64,000 nt of DNA from NCBI GenBank assembly GCA_003248865.1, contig QFPK01000010.1, positions 87,755-151,754 of the forward strand. Reading direction: 5' to 3'. Below the pieces are notes generated by a model. That model was not told the DNA's origin and did no database searches. It worked only from the letters and a program-made list of their open reading frames with translations. The position numbers and the translations under genes are program-made. Numbering within the stretch: the first letter of the stretch is position 1; each line of letters begins with the position of its first letter. This DNA is from Sphingomonas sp. GTDB lineage: Bacteria; Pseudomonadota; Alphaproteobacteria; Sphingomonadales; Sphingomonadaceae. Below, piece after piece: positions 9,289 through 18,800 of this stretch.

Positions 9289-10218
9289 TCAGGCGACGCC
9301 GGCAGCGGCGGCCACTTCGGCGGCGAAATCGCTCTCGGCCTTTTCGATGCCTTCACCCAGCTGGAAGCGGATGAACTTGGCAACAAGCAGGTTGCCCGAC
9401 AGACGCTTGGCTTCGGTGGCGACGAAATCGCCCACCTTGGACTTGCCGTCGATCACGAACACCTGGCTCAGCAGGGCCTGCTCACCGGCGAACTTCTTCA
9501 CCGCACCGTCGACCATGCGCTCGATGATGTCGGCGGGCTTGCCCGAACCGGCGGCCTTCTCGGTCGCGATGGCGCGCTCGCGCTCCAGCAGCGACGGATC
9601 GATATGCTCGATCGAAAGCGCCAGCGGGTTCGCGGCCGCCACATGCATGGCGATCTGCTTGCCGATGGCCATCAGCGCATCCTTGTCGGCGATGTCGCTG
9701 TCGATGGCGACCAGCACGCCGATCTTGCCGAGGCCGGGGGCCGCGGCATTGTGGATGTAGGAGGCAACCACGCCGGTCGCTTCCAGCACTTCGGCGCGAC
9801 GCAGCACCTGCTGTTCGCCGATGGTGGCGATGTTGTGGGTCAGCACGTCCTGCACGGAGCCGCCACCCGCCGGGTAATCGGCGGCCAGCAGGTCTTCCAC
9901 CTTCTCGCCCTTGGCCAGCGCCACGCCGGCGACTTCCTTCACGAAGCCCTGGAACTGCGCGTTCTTGGCCACGAAGTCGGTCTCGGCGTTCACTTCGACC
10001 ACGGCGCCGCGGTTGCCGGAAACGGCAACGCCCACCAGGCCTTCGGCAGCCGTGCGGCCGGACTTCTTCGCGGCAGAGGCCAGGCCCTTCGCGCGCAGCC
10101 AGTCGATGGCCTTTTCGATCTCGCCTTCCACTTCGACGAGCGCCTTCTTGGCGTCCATCATGCCCGCGCCGGTCAGGTCGCGGAGTTCCTTGACGAGGGT
10201 TGCGGTAATGTTGGCCAT
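9289..10218 (-). CDS. tsf: Translation elongation factor Ts
   Basis: Nucleotide exchange factor for EF-Tu. The 309-residue protein starts MANITATLVKELRDLTGAGM with the UBA-like N-terminal domain (MMDAKKALVE) and has the EF-Tu-contacting motif NAETDFVAKN about residue 80. The start ATG 10216-10218 has AGGAG upstream; a longer frame adds seven residues with no support. It is co-transcribed with rpsB and ends at a clear terminator. Confidence 0.97.
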   Translation of the reverse strand: MANITATLVKELRDLTGAGMMDAKKALVEVEGEIEKAIDWLRAKGLASAAKKSGRTAAEGLVGVAVSGNRGAVVEVNAETDFVAKNAQFQGFVKEVAGVALAKGEKVEDLLAADYPAGGGSVQDVLTHNIATIGEQQVLRRAEVLEATGVVASYIHNAAAPGLGKIGVLVAIDSDIADKDALMAIGKQIAMHVAAANPLALSIEHIDPSLLERERAIATEKAAGSGKPADIIERMVDGAVKKFAGEQALLSQVFVIDGKSKVGDFVATEAKRLSGNLLVAKFIRFQLGEGIEKAESDFAAEVAAAAGVA

Positions 10219-10262
10219 GTTCGGCTCCTCTTCTCTCAACGGATCTGTTTAATTGCTCGGGG

Positions 10263-10381
10263 GCTGCACGGCTCCGTGCAACCCCCGAAGGTCAATTTGA
10301 TGACAGGCAGGGCGAAACCCCGCCGCTTCTTCAGGTGTTCATCAGGAGCCCGACACCGGGCGCCTGAGAAGACTCAGGCGC
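10263..10381 (-). promoter_or_regulatory. Structured rpsB-tsf spacer with two hairpins
   Basis: Two palindromes lie between rpsB and tsf. One, a perfect 9-bp stem with loop TCTT (GCGCCTGAG / CTCAGGCGC, about 10360-10381), spans the rpsB stop codon. The other, CGGGGGTTGCACGG / CCGTGCAGCCCCCG, lies 45-75 bases before tsf and is not followed by a T run. They could set the RpsB:Ts ratio by processing or attenuation; this is inference from position and pairing only. Confidence 0.45.
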
Positions 10382-11132
10382 TCAGCGCGGGCTCGATCTC
10401 GGGCTCGGCCGCGGCACCCAGGTCAACGCCCTGGCTCGCCTGACGGCCTTGCTTGCCGGCCAGCACTGCGTCTGCAACCGCGTTGCAGTACAGCTGGATG
10501 GCGCGGCTGGCATCGTCGTTGCCCGGAACCGGGAAGGCGATGTTGGCGGGGTCGCAGTTGGAATCCAGGATCGCGATCACCGGAATGCCGAGCACATTGG
10601 CTTCCTTGATGGCGAGGTCTTCCTTGTTCACGTCCACCACGAACATCAGGTCCGGCAGGCCGTTCATGTCGCGGATGCCGCCCAGCGAGGCTTCGAACTT
10701 GTCGCGCTCGCGGGTCATCTTCAGCACTTCCTTCTTGGTGAAGCCGTGCGTGTCGCCCGAAAGCTGCTCTTCCAGCGTCTTGAACTTCTTGATCGAAGCC
10801 GAGATCGTCTTCCAGTTCGTCAGCATGCCACCCAGCCAGCGGTGGTTGACATAATGCTGGTTCGACCGGCGCGCGGCGTCGGCGATGGGTTCCTGCGCCT
10901 GACGCTTGGTGCCCACGAACAGCACCTTGCCGCCGGCAGCGGCCGTGGCGCGCACGAAATCCAGCGAGCGCGCGAACAGCGGCACCGTCTGCGACAGGTC
11001 CAGGATGTGAACGCCGTTGCGCTCACCGAAGATGTAAGGCTTCATCTTCGGGTTCCAGCGATGGGTCTGGTGGCCGAAGTGCGCGCCGGCTTCCAGCAGC
11101 GCCTGCATCGACACCTGCGGGGTGTCCGTCAT
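10374..11132 (-). CDS. rpsB: 30S ribosomal protein S2
   Basis: Small-subunit ribosomal protein bound at the head-body junction. The 252-residue protein has the S2 landmarks MQALLEAGAHFGHQTHRWNP, KMKPYIFGERNGVHILDL, FVGTKRQAQEPI, HRWLGGMLTNWKT and the C-terminal DVNKEDLAIKEANVLGIPV. The tail beyond residue 225 is short and Ala/Glu-rich. Start ATG 11130-11132 follows a purine-rich AGGAGAC. A promoter lies about 100 bases upstream. Confidence 0.98.
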   Translation of the reverse strand: MTDTPQVSMQALLEAGAHFGHQTHRWNPKMKPYIFGERNGVHILDLSQTVPLFARSLDFVRATAAAGGKVLFVGTKRQAQEPIADAARRSNQHYVNHRWLGGMLTNWKTISASIKKFKTLEEQLSGDTHGFTKKEVLKMTRERDKFEASLGGIRDMNGLPDLMFVVDVNKEDLAIKEANVLGIPVIAILDSNCDPANIAFPVPGNDDASRAIQLYCNAVADAVLAGKQGRQASQGVDLGAAAEPEIEPALSA

Positions 11133-11228
11133 AATAAGTCTCCTAACCGGTTGGTTCCGCCGCGAAGGTAAGCCCGACTGTGGCCGGGCACCGGAAGGTT
11201 TCCCCTCGCGTGTGGGATTGAGGCGGCG

Positions 11229-11257
11229 CAGCTAGTGTCGGCTCAGCCAAAAGTCAA
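11229..11257 (-). promoter_or_regulatory. Sigma70-type promoter of rpsB-tsf
   Basis: On the minus strand TTGACT (11257-11252) and TAGCTG (11234-11229) are separated by 17 bases. The resulting leader of about 90 bases carries a short hairpin (GCCCG / CGGGC) that could be an autoregulatory S2 site; this last point is inference. Confidence 0.7.
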
Positions 11258-11353
11258 GGCTTGCAGCCGTCCCGCGCAACCATATCCGCTGGCCCAATCC
11301 CCCCGATGGCGTCTATCCTGCCCAGCACTCAGCGCCAGAAGAGTCGCACACTG

Positions 11354-12034
11354 ATGCCCGACAAGCGAAGCAGACATCATGCTCTTCTGATCGCCTGCTT
11401 CCTCGCGGGCCTGCTGACTTCTGCGGGAGCCAGAAGCGAAGACGATGGAGAAATGGCGACCGAGCTGCTCCATTCCAACCTCCCGCTCTACACGTTCGAG
11501 TGGGAACAGCTTTGGCCTCGCGGGTTCGCAGACGACGACGGCTTCGGCTGCACATCCCGAATTGCATTCGGTGACTGGCACTTCACCCCGGCCAGCGGGA
11601 ACGAGTTCGAAGATGAATCCTGGGAGCGCTATGAGAATTACGGCGTTTTTCACTGTGCCGCGATCATTCGCACGGCCGACGTACAAAAGGATCTGGACGA
11701 CGCGAAGGCGGATTATGGTTTTTTCGTTCGCTTAGGTCTTGCCCGCCTGGGGCAGGAAGAATGGGAAATCTGGGCAATTCAGGTCGGAACCCTCCCGGGA
11801 AGCCAATATCGGCTGATCGCGCGAAAGGCGGAAAACGAAGGCCTGATCAAGGAATTCCAGGTTCTTCAGCAGACCTGCCCGCCGGGCACCCGTGTGGAAG
11901 CCAAGGGTCTGGATATCTGGCGTACGCGGTATTGCCTCATCGACTCCCGCGAAACCTTGCTGAAGCTCGGCCATAAAATGCTGCGAAGACCGCATCGTGG
12001 TCAGCTACAGCTCAAGAAGCGAGCCGGCGATTAG
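11354..12034 (+). CDS. Secreted protein of unknown function
   Basis: A 226-residue product with a signal peptide (HHALLIACFLAGLLTSAGA) and no recognisable domain. The mature part is acidic and rich in Trp and aromatic residues (WEQLWPRGFADDDGFGC, DESWERYENYGVFHCA, EEWEIWAIQVG) and has several Cys that could form disulphides in the periplasm. ATG 11354 is chosen because it starts directly at the signal peptide; a longer frame from 11261 has no secretion signal. Base composition is somewhat less GC-rich than the neighbours. It converges on the enoyl-CoA hydratase gene with a 35-base gap. Confidence 0.75.
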   Translation: MPDKRSRHHALLIACFLAGLLTSAGARSEDDGEMATELLHSNLPLYTFEWEQLWPRGFADDDGFGCTSRIAFGDWHFTPASGNEFEDESWERYENYGVFHCAAIIRTADVQKDLDDAKADYGFFVRLGLARLGQEEWEIWAIQVGTLPGSQYRLIARKAENEGLIKEFQVLQQTCPPGTRVEAKGLDIWRTRYCLIDSRETLLKLGHKMLRRPHRGQLQLKKRAGD

Positions 12035-12069
12035 CCATAGCTCCGCTCCCGAAGCCCATACGCCACCGC

Positions 12070-12834
12070 TCAGCTGAACTGCGAAAAGTCCGGCGCGCGC
12101 CGCATAGCGAACGCTGTGAAGGCCTCCTTCGCTTCCGGGCTTTGCAGGCGCGCCCGAAACTCCCGGCCCTCCACATCCATCTGCGCTTTCACAGTCTCAA
12201 CGCTGCGCATCAGCTGCTTGGTGGCCTTCACGGCCCCCAGCGGCTGCCGGGCGATGCGGGCCGCGGCCGCTTCGATCGCCCCCGCCAGTTCGCCCAGCGG
12301 CACAACCGCATTCGCCAGCCCCCAGGCCAGCGCGTCGTTCGCTGCCACCGCATCCCCAAGCGCCAGCATGGCAAAGGCCCGCTGATGGCCGATTCGGGCC
12401 GGCAGCAACAGGCTGGAGGCCGCTTCCGGCACCAGCCCCAGGTTGACGAAGGGCGTCGTCAGCTTGGCGTCTTCGGCCAAAATCACATAATCGCAATGCA
12501 GCAGCATCGTCGTGCCCACACCCACGGCGCGCCCCTGCACGGCGGCGATCAGCGGCTTTTCGATCCCGGCGATGGCGTGAAGGAAGCGGCCGACGTTGCT
12601 GGGCCCCTCCCCGGGGGCCGCAGCCGCGAACTCGGCAATGTCGTTGCCCGCGGTAAACATGTCGCCCTCACCGCGAAGCACCACGACACGCACGGCCGCA
12701 TCAGTTCCCGCAGCGACGATCTCGTCCGCCAGCACCCGATACATGGCGTCTGTCAGCGCATTCTTCTTGTCGGGGCGATTCATGGTCAGCGTCAGCACGC
12801 CGTCCGCCTTTGTCACCCGCACATGCTCGGTCAT
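12070..12834 (-). CDS. Enoyl-CoA hydratase/isomerase family protein, isomerase-like
   Basis: Crotonase-fold enzyme of 254 residues. The oxyanion-hole segments MFTAGNDIAEFA and QGRAVGVGTTMLLHCD are visible. The usual first catalytic Glu of hydratases (GGGxE) is replaced by VGVGTT, while a Glu is kept in GLVPEAASSLLLP, as in delta3,delta2-enoyl-CoA isomerases of the ECI2 type. Isomerisation of unsaturated acyl-CoA is therefore more likely than hydration. ATG 12832-12834 lies one base after the marR stop (TGAGATG), so it is coupled to that regulator. Confidence 0.88.
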   Translation of the reverse strand: MTEHVRVTKADGVLTLTMNRPDKKNALTDAMYRVLADEIVAAGTDAAVRVVVLRGEGDMFTAGNDIAEFAAAAPGEGPSNVGRFLHAIAGIEKPLIAAVQGRAVGVGTTMLLHCDYVILAEDAKLTTPFVNLGLVPEAASSLLLPARIGHQRAFAMLALGDAVAANDALAWGLANAVVPLGELAGAIEAAAARIARQPLGAVKATKQLMRSVETVKAQMDVEGREFRARLQSPEAKEAFTAFAMRRAPDFSQFS

Positions 12835-12835
12835 C

Positions 12836-13285
12836 TCATCTCTCCTTTGAAAATCTGCGGCCGGCCGTTTCCAGCCAGCGCTCGACAATCGCGAGCTCGG
12901 CCTCGTCAAACCCTTCGCACAGCCGGTCGTTCAGCAGGCGTGCCGACCGCACCGCCTCCGCCCGTGCGCGCCCGCCGACATCGGTGAGCACGACGTTCCA
13001 GGCGCGCCCATCGTCCGGATCCGGCAGCCGCTCCACCAGCCCGTCCCGCGCCATGCGGTCCAGCAGGCCGGACAGCGCAGGCGCGCCCAGCCCCAGCGCC
13101 GTACCCAGCTGCTTCATCGGCACGCCCTCACCGTTCGCCTTCAGCGCCATCAGCAATCCGGCACGCGCAGCGGTCCCGCCATCGGCATCACCCTGGATCG
13201 CAGCCTGCACGCGTCGCTGGGCCAGCGTGAGCAGATAGACGAACCGGGGGCGCCGGGCCGCACCAGCCTTTCCTTCGCCAGCCAT
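12836..13285 (-). CDS. MarR-family transcriptional regulator
   Basis: A 149-residue winged-helix repressor. The recognition helix region GEGVPMKQLGTALGLGAPALSGLLDRMARDGLVERLPDPDDGRAWN fits the MarR fold, with the beta-wing DPDDGRAWNVVLTD; such proteins bind short palindromes as dimers. Dimerisation helices flank the domain. It is the first gene of a two-gene unit with the enoyl-CoA isomerase-like gene and is divergent from an Nramp-type transporter. A double palindrome lies in the shared promoter region. Confidence 0.92.
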   Translation of the reverse strand: MAGEGKAGAARRPRFVYLLTLAQRRVQAAIQGDADGGTAARAGLLMALKANGEGVPMKQLGTALGLGAPALSGLLDRMARDGLVERLPDPDDGRAWNVVLTDVGGRARAEAVRSARLLNDRLCEGFDEAELAIVERWLETAGRRFSKER

Positions 13286-13302
13286 CGCACGCCCTCCAAA
13301 TC

Positions 13303-13338
13303 AATTCATATACGAACTATATAATTCGCATGTGAATT
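13303..13338. promoter_or_regulatory. Double palindromic operator between marR and the Nramp gene
   Basis: Two TTC-N6-GAA sites (13305-13316 and 13325-13336) lie 20 bp apart, on the same face of the helix. Together they form an inverted repeat with 14-base arms (13303-13316 and 13325-13338) that differ at two positions. The stretch is AT-rich inside GC-rich DNA and lies 17 bases upstream of the marR start. Likely target of the adjacent MarR protein. Confidence 0.7.
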
Positions 13339-13431
13339 ACAAGAGCTCTTGGCCTCTCACGGCGCATCCCCCCCCTCAACTCTCGCATTTGCCTTTGCAT
13401 CCCGCCCGCCGATCGCGCAGAAAAGCCGGCC

Positions 13432-14700
13432 ATGAAGTTCACCCATCGCCTGCGCGTGTCGGCCCGGCTGAAGCAGCTCGGCCCCGGTCTCATCACCGGC
13501 GCGGCGGATGATGACCCCTCCGGCATCGCCACCTATTCGCAGGCGGGCGCGCAATTCGGCTTCGGCCTGCTCTGGACGATGCTGCTCACCTATCCGCTGA
13601 TGTGCGCGGTGCAGCTGGTTTCCGCCCATATCGGCCGCGTCACCGGCAAGGGTCTTGCCAGCAACATGGCCGCCGCCATCCCGCGCCCGCTGGTGCTGGG
13701 GCTTGTGCTGCTTCTGTTCGTGGCAAACACCATCAACATCGCGGCCGATCTCGCCATGATGGGCGATGTCGCCCGCCTCGTCACCGGCGTGCCGCCGCAC
13801 TGGATGACGATCCTGTTCGCCATCCTGTCGCTAGGGCTTCAACTGTTCGTGCCCTATCCCCGCTATGCCAGCTTCCTGAAATGGCTCACGCTCAGCCTGT
13901 TCTCCTACTTCGCGGTGCTGTTGCTGGTGAAGTTGAATTGGGCACAGGTGGCGACCGGTCTCTTCATCCCGCGCATTCCGAACGAGGCGGCGCTGGTGAT
14001 GATCGTCGCCATCTTCGGCACCACCATCAGCCCCTATCTCTTCTTCTGGCAGAGCGCGCAGGAAGTGGAGGAAATGGGCCGCCACCACGAGCGCCCCTTG
14101 CGCGACGACGGCACGCCCGCCGCCGCCGAATTCAAGCGCATCAACTTCGACACTCTGTCGGGCATGGCGATCTCCAACCTGGTCGCCATGGCCATCATCA
14201 TCGCCACGGCCGCCACGCTCCACGCCAACGGCCAGCACGACATCCAGACAGCCGCGGACGCCGCCAACGCCCTGAAGCCCATCGCGGGCAATTATGCCTT
14301 CGCCCTGTTCTCGCTCGGCATCATCGGCACCGGCCTGCTCGCCGTGCCCGTGCTGGCTGGCTCCGCCGCCTATGCCATCGGCGAGGCGGAAGGCTGGAAA
14401 TCCGGTCTCGATCACAAGCCGTGGGAAGCGATCGGCTTCTACGGCGTGATCATCGCCGCGACGCTCCTTGGTCTCGTCATCCAGTTCGCTGGCATCGATC
14501 CCATCAAGGCGCTGTTCTGGAGCGCGGTGATCAACGGCGTGGTCGCCGTGCCGATCATGGCGGCGATGATGTATGTGGCGGTCCGCCCCGCAATCATGGG
14601 CGCACTTCCCATCTCCCGCCCGCTCGCCATCTGGGGCTGGCTGGCGACAGCCGTGATGGCTGCCGCCGTCGTCGCCATGGCCCTAACGGGTGGGTTCTAA
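13432..14700 (+). CDS. Nramp-related divalent metal transporter
   Basis: A 422-residue membrane protein of the Nramp superfamily with about 11 hydrophobic segments. In the first segment the canonical DPGN metal motif reads DDDPSG (GAADDDPSGIATYSQAGAQFG), and the sixth-segment MPH motif is replaced by TISPYLFFWQSAQE. This belongs to the Nramp-like branch whose substrate is not the classical Mn/Fe pair, so specificity is open. It is divergent from a MarR gene with a double operator. Its last 18 bases overlap the end of yhhN on the other strand. Confidence 0.88.
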   Translation: MKFTHRLRVSARLKQLGPGLITGAADDDPSGIATYSQAGAQFGFGLLWTMLLTYPLMCAVQLVSAHIGRVTGKGLASNMAAAIPRPLVLGLVLLLFVANTINIAADLAMMGDVARLVTGVPPHWMTILFAILSLGLQLFVPYPRYASFLKWLTLSLFSYFAVLLLVKLNWAQVATGLFIPRIPNEAALVMIVAIFGTTISPYLFFWQSAQEVEEMGRHHERPLRDDGTPAAAEFKRINFDTLSGMAISNLVAMAIIIATAATLHANGQHDIQTAADAANALKPIAGNYAFALFSLGIIGTGLLAVPVLAGSAAYAIGEAEGWKSGLDHKPWEAIGFYGVIIAATLLGLVIQFAGIDPIKALFWSAVINGVVAVPIMAAMMYVAVRPAIMGALPISRPLAIWGWLATAVMAAAVVAMALTGGF

Positions 14701-15309
14701 CCCTTTCGCCACGCCGAACGCGATCAGCGCCTGCCCTGCGAAATAGGTCGCCCAAACCGCCAGATCCGCCCAGCCCATATTGGCGATCAGATCCATCCGG
14801 GCGAAGATCAGCAGGTCAGACAGCAGGAACAGCAAGGCCCCCACGGCAGCCACCGCAAAGCGTGACGCCAGCGCAGACGCTGTCATCGCAGCCAGAAACA
14901 GGGTGTAGATCGCCACGGGCGGCGCCCAGTCCGCGCTCGCCAGATGGAAGGCCAGCGCCATCATCCCCGCCACGAACAACGCCCCCAGCGCCGCATCGCG
15001 AACCCCGGTTCCCGGCCGCCGGTTGCGAATATACAGCACCACGGCCACCACATGCCCCAGCGCGAAGATCGCCGCGCCCGCGATGAAGTTGATTTCCAGC
15101 ATCATGTCGGCCGTGGCGCCCAACACCAGCACGGTTGCCAGCAGCCGGTGGTCGGTCGTCCGCCCCTGCCGGCTCGCCCAGGTCGCCAGCAATCCCACGC
15201 CCGCGCCCTTCCAGGCGATCGCAGCGGCATCGGGCAGCGGCAGGGTCCAGCTGACCATATAGCTGATCCCAGCCACCAGCGCCGCGATGAACAGGAACGG
15301 GGATTTCAC
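14683..15309 (-). CDS. YhhN family membrane protein (lysoplasmalogenase-like)
   Basis: A 208-residue integral membrane protein with about eight hydrophobic segments. It has the pattern of the YhhN/TMEM86 family (LLATVLVLGATADMMLEINF, GAAIFALGHVVAVVLYI, LFLLSDLLIFARM), some members of which hydrolyse lysoplasmalogens. Start GTG 15307-15309 overlaps the upstream DUF1993 stop as GTGA. The TAG stop lies inside the Nramp gene on the opposite strand. Function in this organism is inferred only from the family. Confidence 0.82.
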   Translation of the reverse strand: MKSPFLFIAALVAGISYMVSWTLPLPDAAAIAWKGAGVGLLATWASRQGRTTDHRLLATVLVLGATADMMLEINFIAGAAIFALGHVVAVVLYIRNRRPGTGVRDAALGALFVAGMMALAFHLASADWAPPVAIYTLFLAAMTASALASRFAVAAVGALLFLLSDLLIFARMDLIANMGWADLAVWATYFAGQALIAFGVAKGLEPTR

Positions 15310-15827
15310 AGCTTCAGCCGCAACTGGCCCATGAAGTCGCGCTTGCCCAGCCCGACACCCTTGGCCCGCAGGATCGCATAGGCGGCCGTCGCATGGAAAA
15401 AGAAGTTCGGCTGAGAGAAGGACAGCAGGAAATTCTCCGCCGTGAACGGCAGCTTCATGTTGGGAAGCGCAAACTGCATATCCTTCCCGATAAAGCTCTC
15501 CATCTCTTGCGGCGTCACGGTCGCCAGCCCGTCGTCGGCCTTCGCCAACAGGGCCTTCATGCCTGCAAAGTCGCCCGGCATAGCCCCGGACATGCCGTCG
15601 AAGCTGCCCGCTCGCACCCCCTCGACGGCGCCGAAACTGTGCCTCGCCACCGATTTGATCTGAAAGCTGAAGGGCAGCATGGATTCGTGCAAACTCGCGC
15701 TCGCGATCTCCGTCTCGGCCACGCCATTGGCAGCACACCAGCCTTCGGCCTTGTCCAGCAGCGCTTGCACCGATCCCAGCACCTGCCGCGTGGTCGGAAC
15801 AAAGGCATCATAGAGTGAAATCGGCAT
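15306..15827 (-). CDS. DUF1993 family protein
   Basis: A 173-residue cytoplasmic protein starting MPISLYDAFVPTTRQVLGSV, the typical opening of the DUF1993 family, which resembles DinB-like four-helix bundles. Other conserved parts are SVARHSF near residue 65 and NFFFHATAAYAILRAKGVGLGKRDFMG at the end. No enzymatic activity is established for the family. ATG 15825-15827 has GGGAGAGACGG upstream. It forms a two-gene unit with yhhN. Confidence 0.85.
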   Translation of the reverse strand: MPISLYDAFVPTTRQVLGSVQALLDKAEGWCAANGVAETEIASASLHESMLPFSFQIKSVARHSFGAVEGVRAGSFDGMSGAMPGDFAGMKALLAKADDGLATVTPQEMESFIGKDMQFALPNMKLPFTAENFLLSFSQPNFFFHATAAYAILRAKGVGLGKRDFMGQLRLKL

Positions 15828-15874
15828 CCGTCTCTCCCACGTTATTACCGCCTGTCTAGGCCGCAAATCCAGCG

Positions 15875-18800
15875 TCAGGCAACCAGCCGAAGCGACTGGT
15901 TCATCGCCTCGATCCGCGCAGCCGAAACCCCCGCGATTTCCGCGATGGCCGCCTCCGCGCCCGCCGGCAGCAGGAAGTCCTGCCCCAGCAGCAGACGTGC
16001 CCGCCCGCCGCCCGCCATGGGGATCATGGCCTCCACCGCACTGCGTCCACCGCGCGGCAGCCAGGCCACCAGCTGCGGCACAAGGTCAGGCCGCGCGTCA
16101 GCCCCAAGCTCGATCGTCAGCAGCGCCCGCACCGATTTCACTAGCGCATTCAGCGGCACGGCATTCTGGATGGTCAGGCGAGGGCTTTCGTCGCCCTCCC
16201 GCCATTGCAGCTCCACGTCCAGCAGCAGCGCTTCGCCCGCCGTCAGCGCGGCGGCCAGCGCTTCCTGCCCCTCCGCGTTGAAGCAGGTCGCCCCCCATTT
16301 GCCCGACTGGTCCGTCAGGTCCGCCATCATATAGCGACGGTCCGGCCCCTTGCCCTGCGGCACCCGCCAGCGGCTGTCCTCCACAAGGCCGGCCATCTTC
16401 ACCACCTGCCGCGTGCCCGGAGAGGCGCGCTTCGCCAGCGCATCCACCGCCGTCACCACATGCATGGCCGCCAGCACCGGCGAATGTGCCTCCACCGGAT
16501 GGCCGGAGAACCAGAAACCGAACGCCTCCCGCTCTTTCGACAGCCGCTCGCCCAGCGGCCATGGCGCGGCCTCCGGCAGCAGCACGGCCTCGGCTTCCGC
16601 GTCGCCGCCGAACAGCCCGCCCTGCCCCGTCACCCGTTGCTGCGCGGCACGGGTCGCGGCCGCCATCAGCAGTTCCGCGCCCGCATACACCCGTGTGCGG
16701 TCCAGTCCGAAACAGTCGAACGCCCCCGCACTCGCCAGCGCTTCCATCTGCCGCCGATTCAATGCGCGCGGATCGATGCGGTTCACGAAATCGTCGAGGC
16801 TCCGGAACGGCCCGTTGGCATCGCGCTCGCGCACGATGTCCTCCATCGCGCCCTCGCCCACGCCCTTCAGCGCGCCCAGTGCATAGCGCACCGCGATCCG
16901 GCCTTCATGGTCCTCACCCGCCGCCTCCGGCGGCAAATCCTCAAGCGTGAAGTCCGCACCTGAAGCGTTGATGCACGGCCCCAGCAGAGGCACGTCCAGC
17001 CGCCGCATGTCGTCCACGAACACCGCCAGCTTGTCGGTCAGATGGATGTCGTACGCCATCGATCCGGCATAGAAGGCGGCGGCGTGATGCTGCTTCAGCC
17101 AGGCCGTCTGCCAGGCGACCAGCGCATAGGCCGCCGCATGGCTCTTGTTGAAGCCATAGCCCGCGAACTTGTCGACAAGATTGAAGATGAATTCGGCCCG
17201 CTCGCCGTCCACACCATTCTTCACGGCGCCCTCGATGAAACGCGCCCGCTGCGCATCCATCTCCGCCTTGATCTTCTTGCCCATCGCCCGGCGCAGCAGG
17301 TCGGCGTCCCCCAGCGAATAACCCGCCAGCACCTGCGCGATCTGCATCACCTGTTCCTGATAGATGATGACGCCGTAGGTCGGCTTCAGGATCGGCTCCA
17401 GCATGGGGTGCAGGTAATCCGGCGCCTCCCGGCCCCATTTGCGGGCGGCGAAGCTCGGGATATTGTCCATCGGGCCCGGCCGGTACAGCGCGCCCAGCGC
17501 GATGATGTCCTCGAACAGTGTCGGCTTCACCAGCGCCAGCGCGCGGCGCATGCCTTCGGATTCGAACTGGAACACCCCCACCGTGTCGCCGCGGGTCATC
17601 AGCAGATACACATCCGCATCGTCCCAGGGCAGCGTGTCCAGGTTGATCTCAACCCCCCGCCGCGCCAGCAGCTGCCGCGCCCGCTCCAGCACCGACAGCG
17701 TTTTCAGTCCCAGGAAGTCGAACTTCACCAGCCCCGCTTCCTCGGCCCATTTCAGGTCGAACTGAGTCACGGGGAAATCCGATCGCGGATCGCGATACAG
17801 CGGCACCAGCTCCGACAGGTTCCTGTCCCCGATCACCACGCCGGCGGCATGGGTGGAGGAGTGGCGTGGCCGGTTCTCCAGCTGCAGCCCCACGTTGATC
17901 AACTGCCGCACCTTGGGGTCCGCGGCCATTTCCTGCTTCAGCTCCGGCACGCCGTTCAGCGTCCGGTTCAGGTCCCAGGGGTCCGCGGGGTTGGCCGGGA
18001 TCAGGTTGGAAAGCCGGTTCACCTGCCCATAGGGCAGCTGCATCACCCGGCCCACATCCTTCACCACCGCGCGTGCTTTCAGCGTTCCGAAGGTGATGAT
18101 CTGCGCCACCTGCTCGCGGCCATATTTGCCCTGCACATAGCGGATCACTTCTTCCCGCCGCGTTTCGCAGAAGTCGATGTCGAAGTCGGGCATGGACTTG
18201 CGCTCGGGGTTCAGGAAGCGCTCGAACAGCAGCCCCAGCGCCAGCGGATCGAGATCGGTGATCTGCAACGCCCAGGCCACCGCAGACCCCGCGCCCGAAC
18301 CACGCCCCGGCCCCACCGGAATTCCCTGCGCCTTCGACCATTGGATGAAGTCGGCCACGATCAGGAAGTAGCCGGAAAAGCCCATCTGCCCGATGATGCC
18401 CAGCTCGAACGCCAGCCGGTCCCAATAGGGCTGCTCGTCCACGCCCAGCACCGCCAGCCGCCGCCGCAGCCCCTCTTCCGCCAGCCGCACCAGCTCGGCC
18501 TTCTCGGCTTCGGCGTCGGGCACCAGCTTGGGCAGCACGGGGTCGCGCTTTTTCAGGGCGAACGCCGAACGCTTCGCCACATGCTCGGTCATCGCCAGCG
18601 CCTCGGGCAGGTCGGCGAAACGTTCCGCCATCTCGGCTGCCTTCGGCAGATAATGGCGCGGGTTGGAGCGTTTGCGCTCGGCCGATTCCAGATAGGCGCC
18701 GTCGGCGATGCACAGCATCACATCATGGGCGGCATGGCCCGAAGGCTCCAGAAACTGCGCCGGATTGGTGGCGACGATGGGCAGGCCTTCGGCATGCGCC

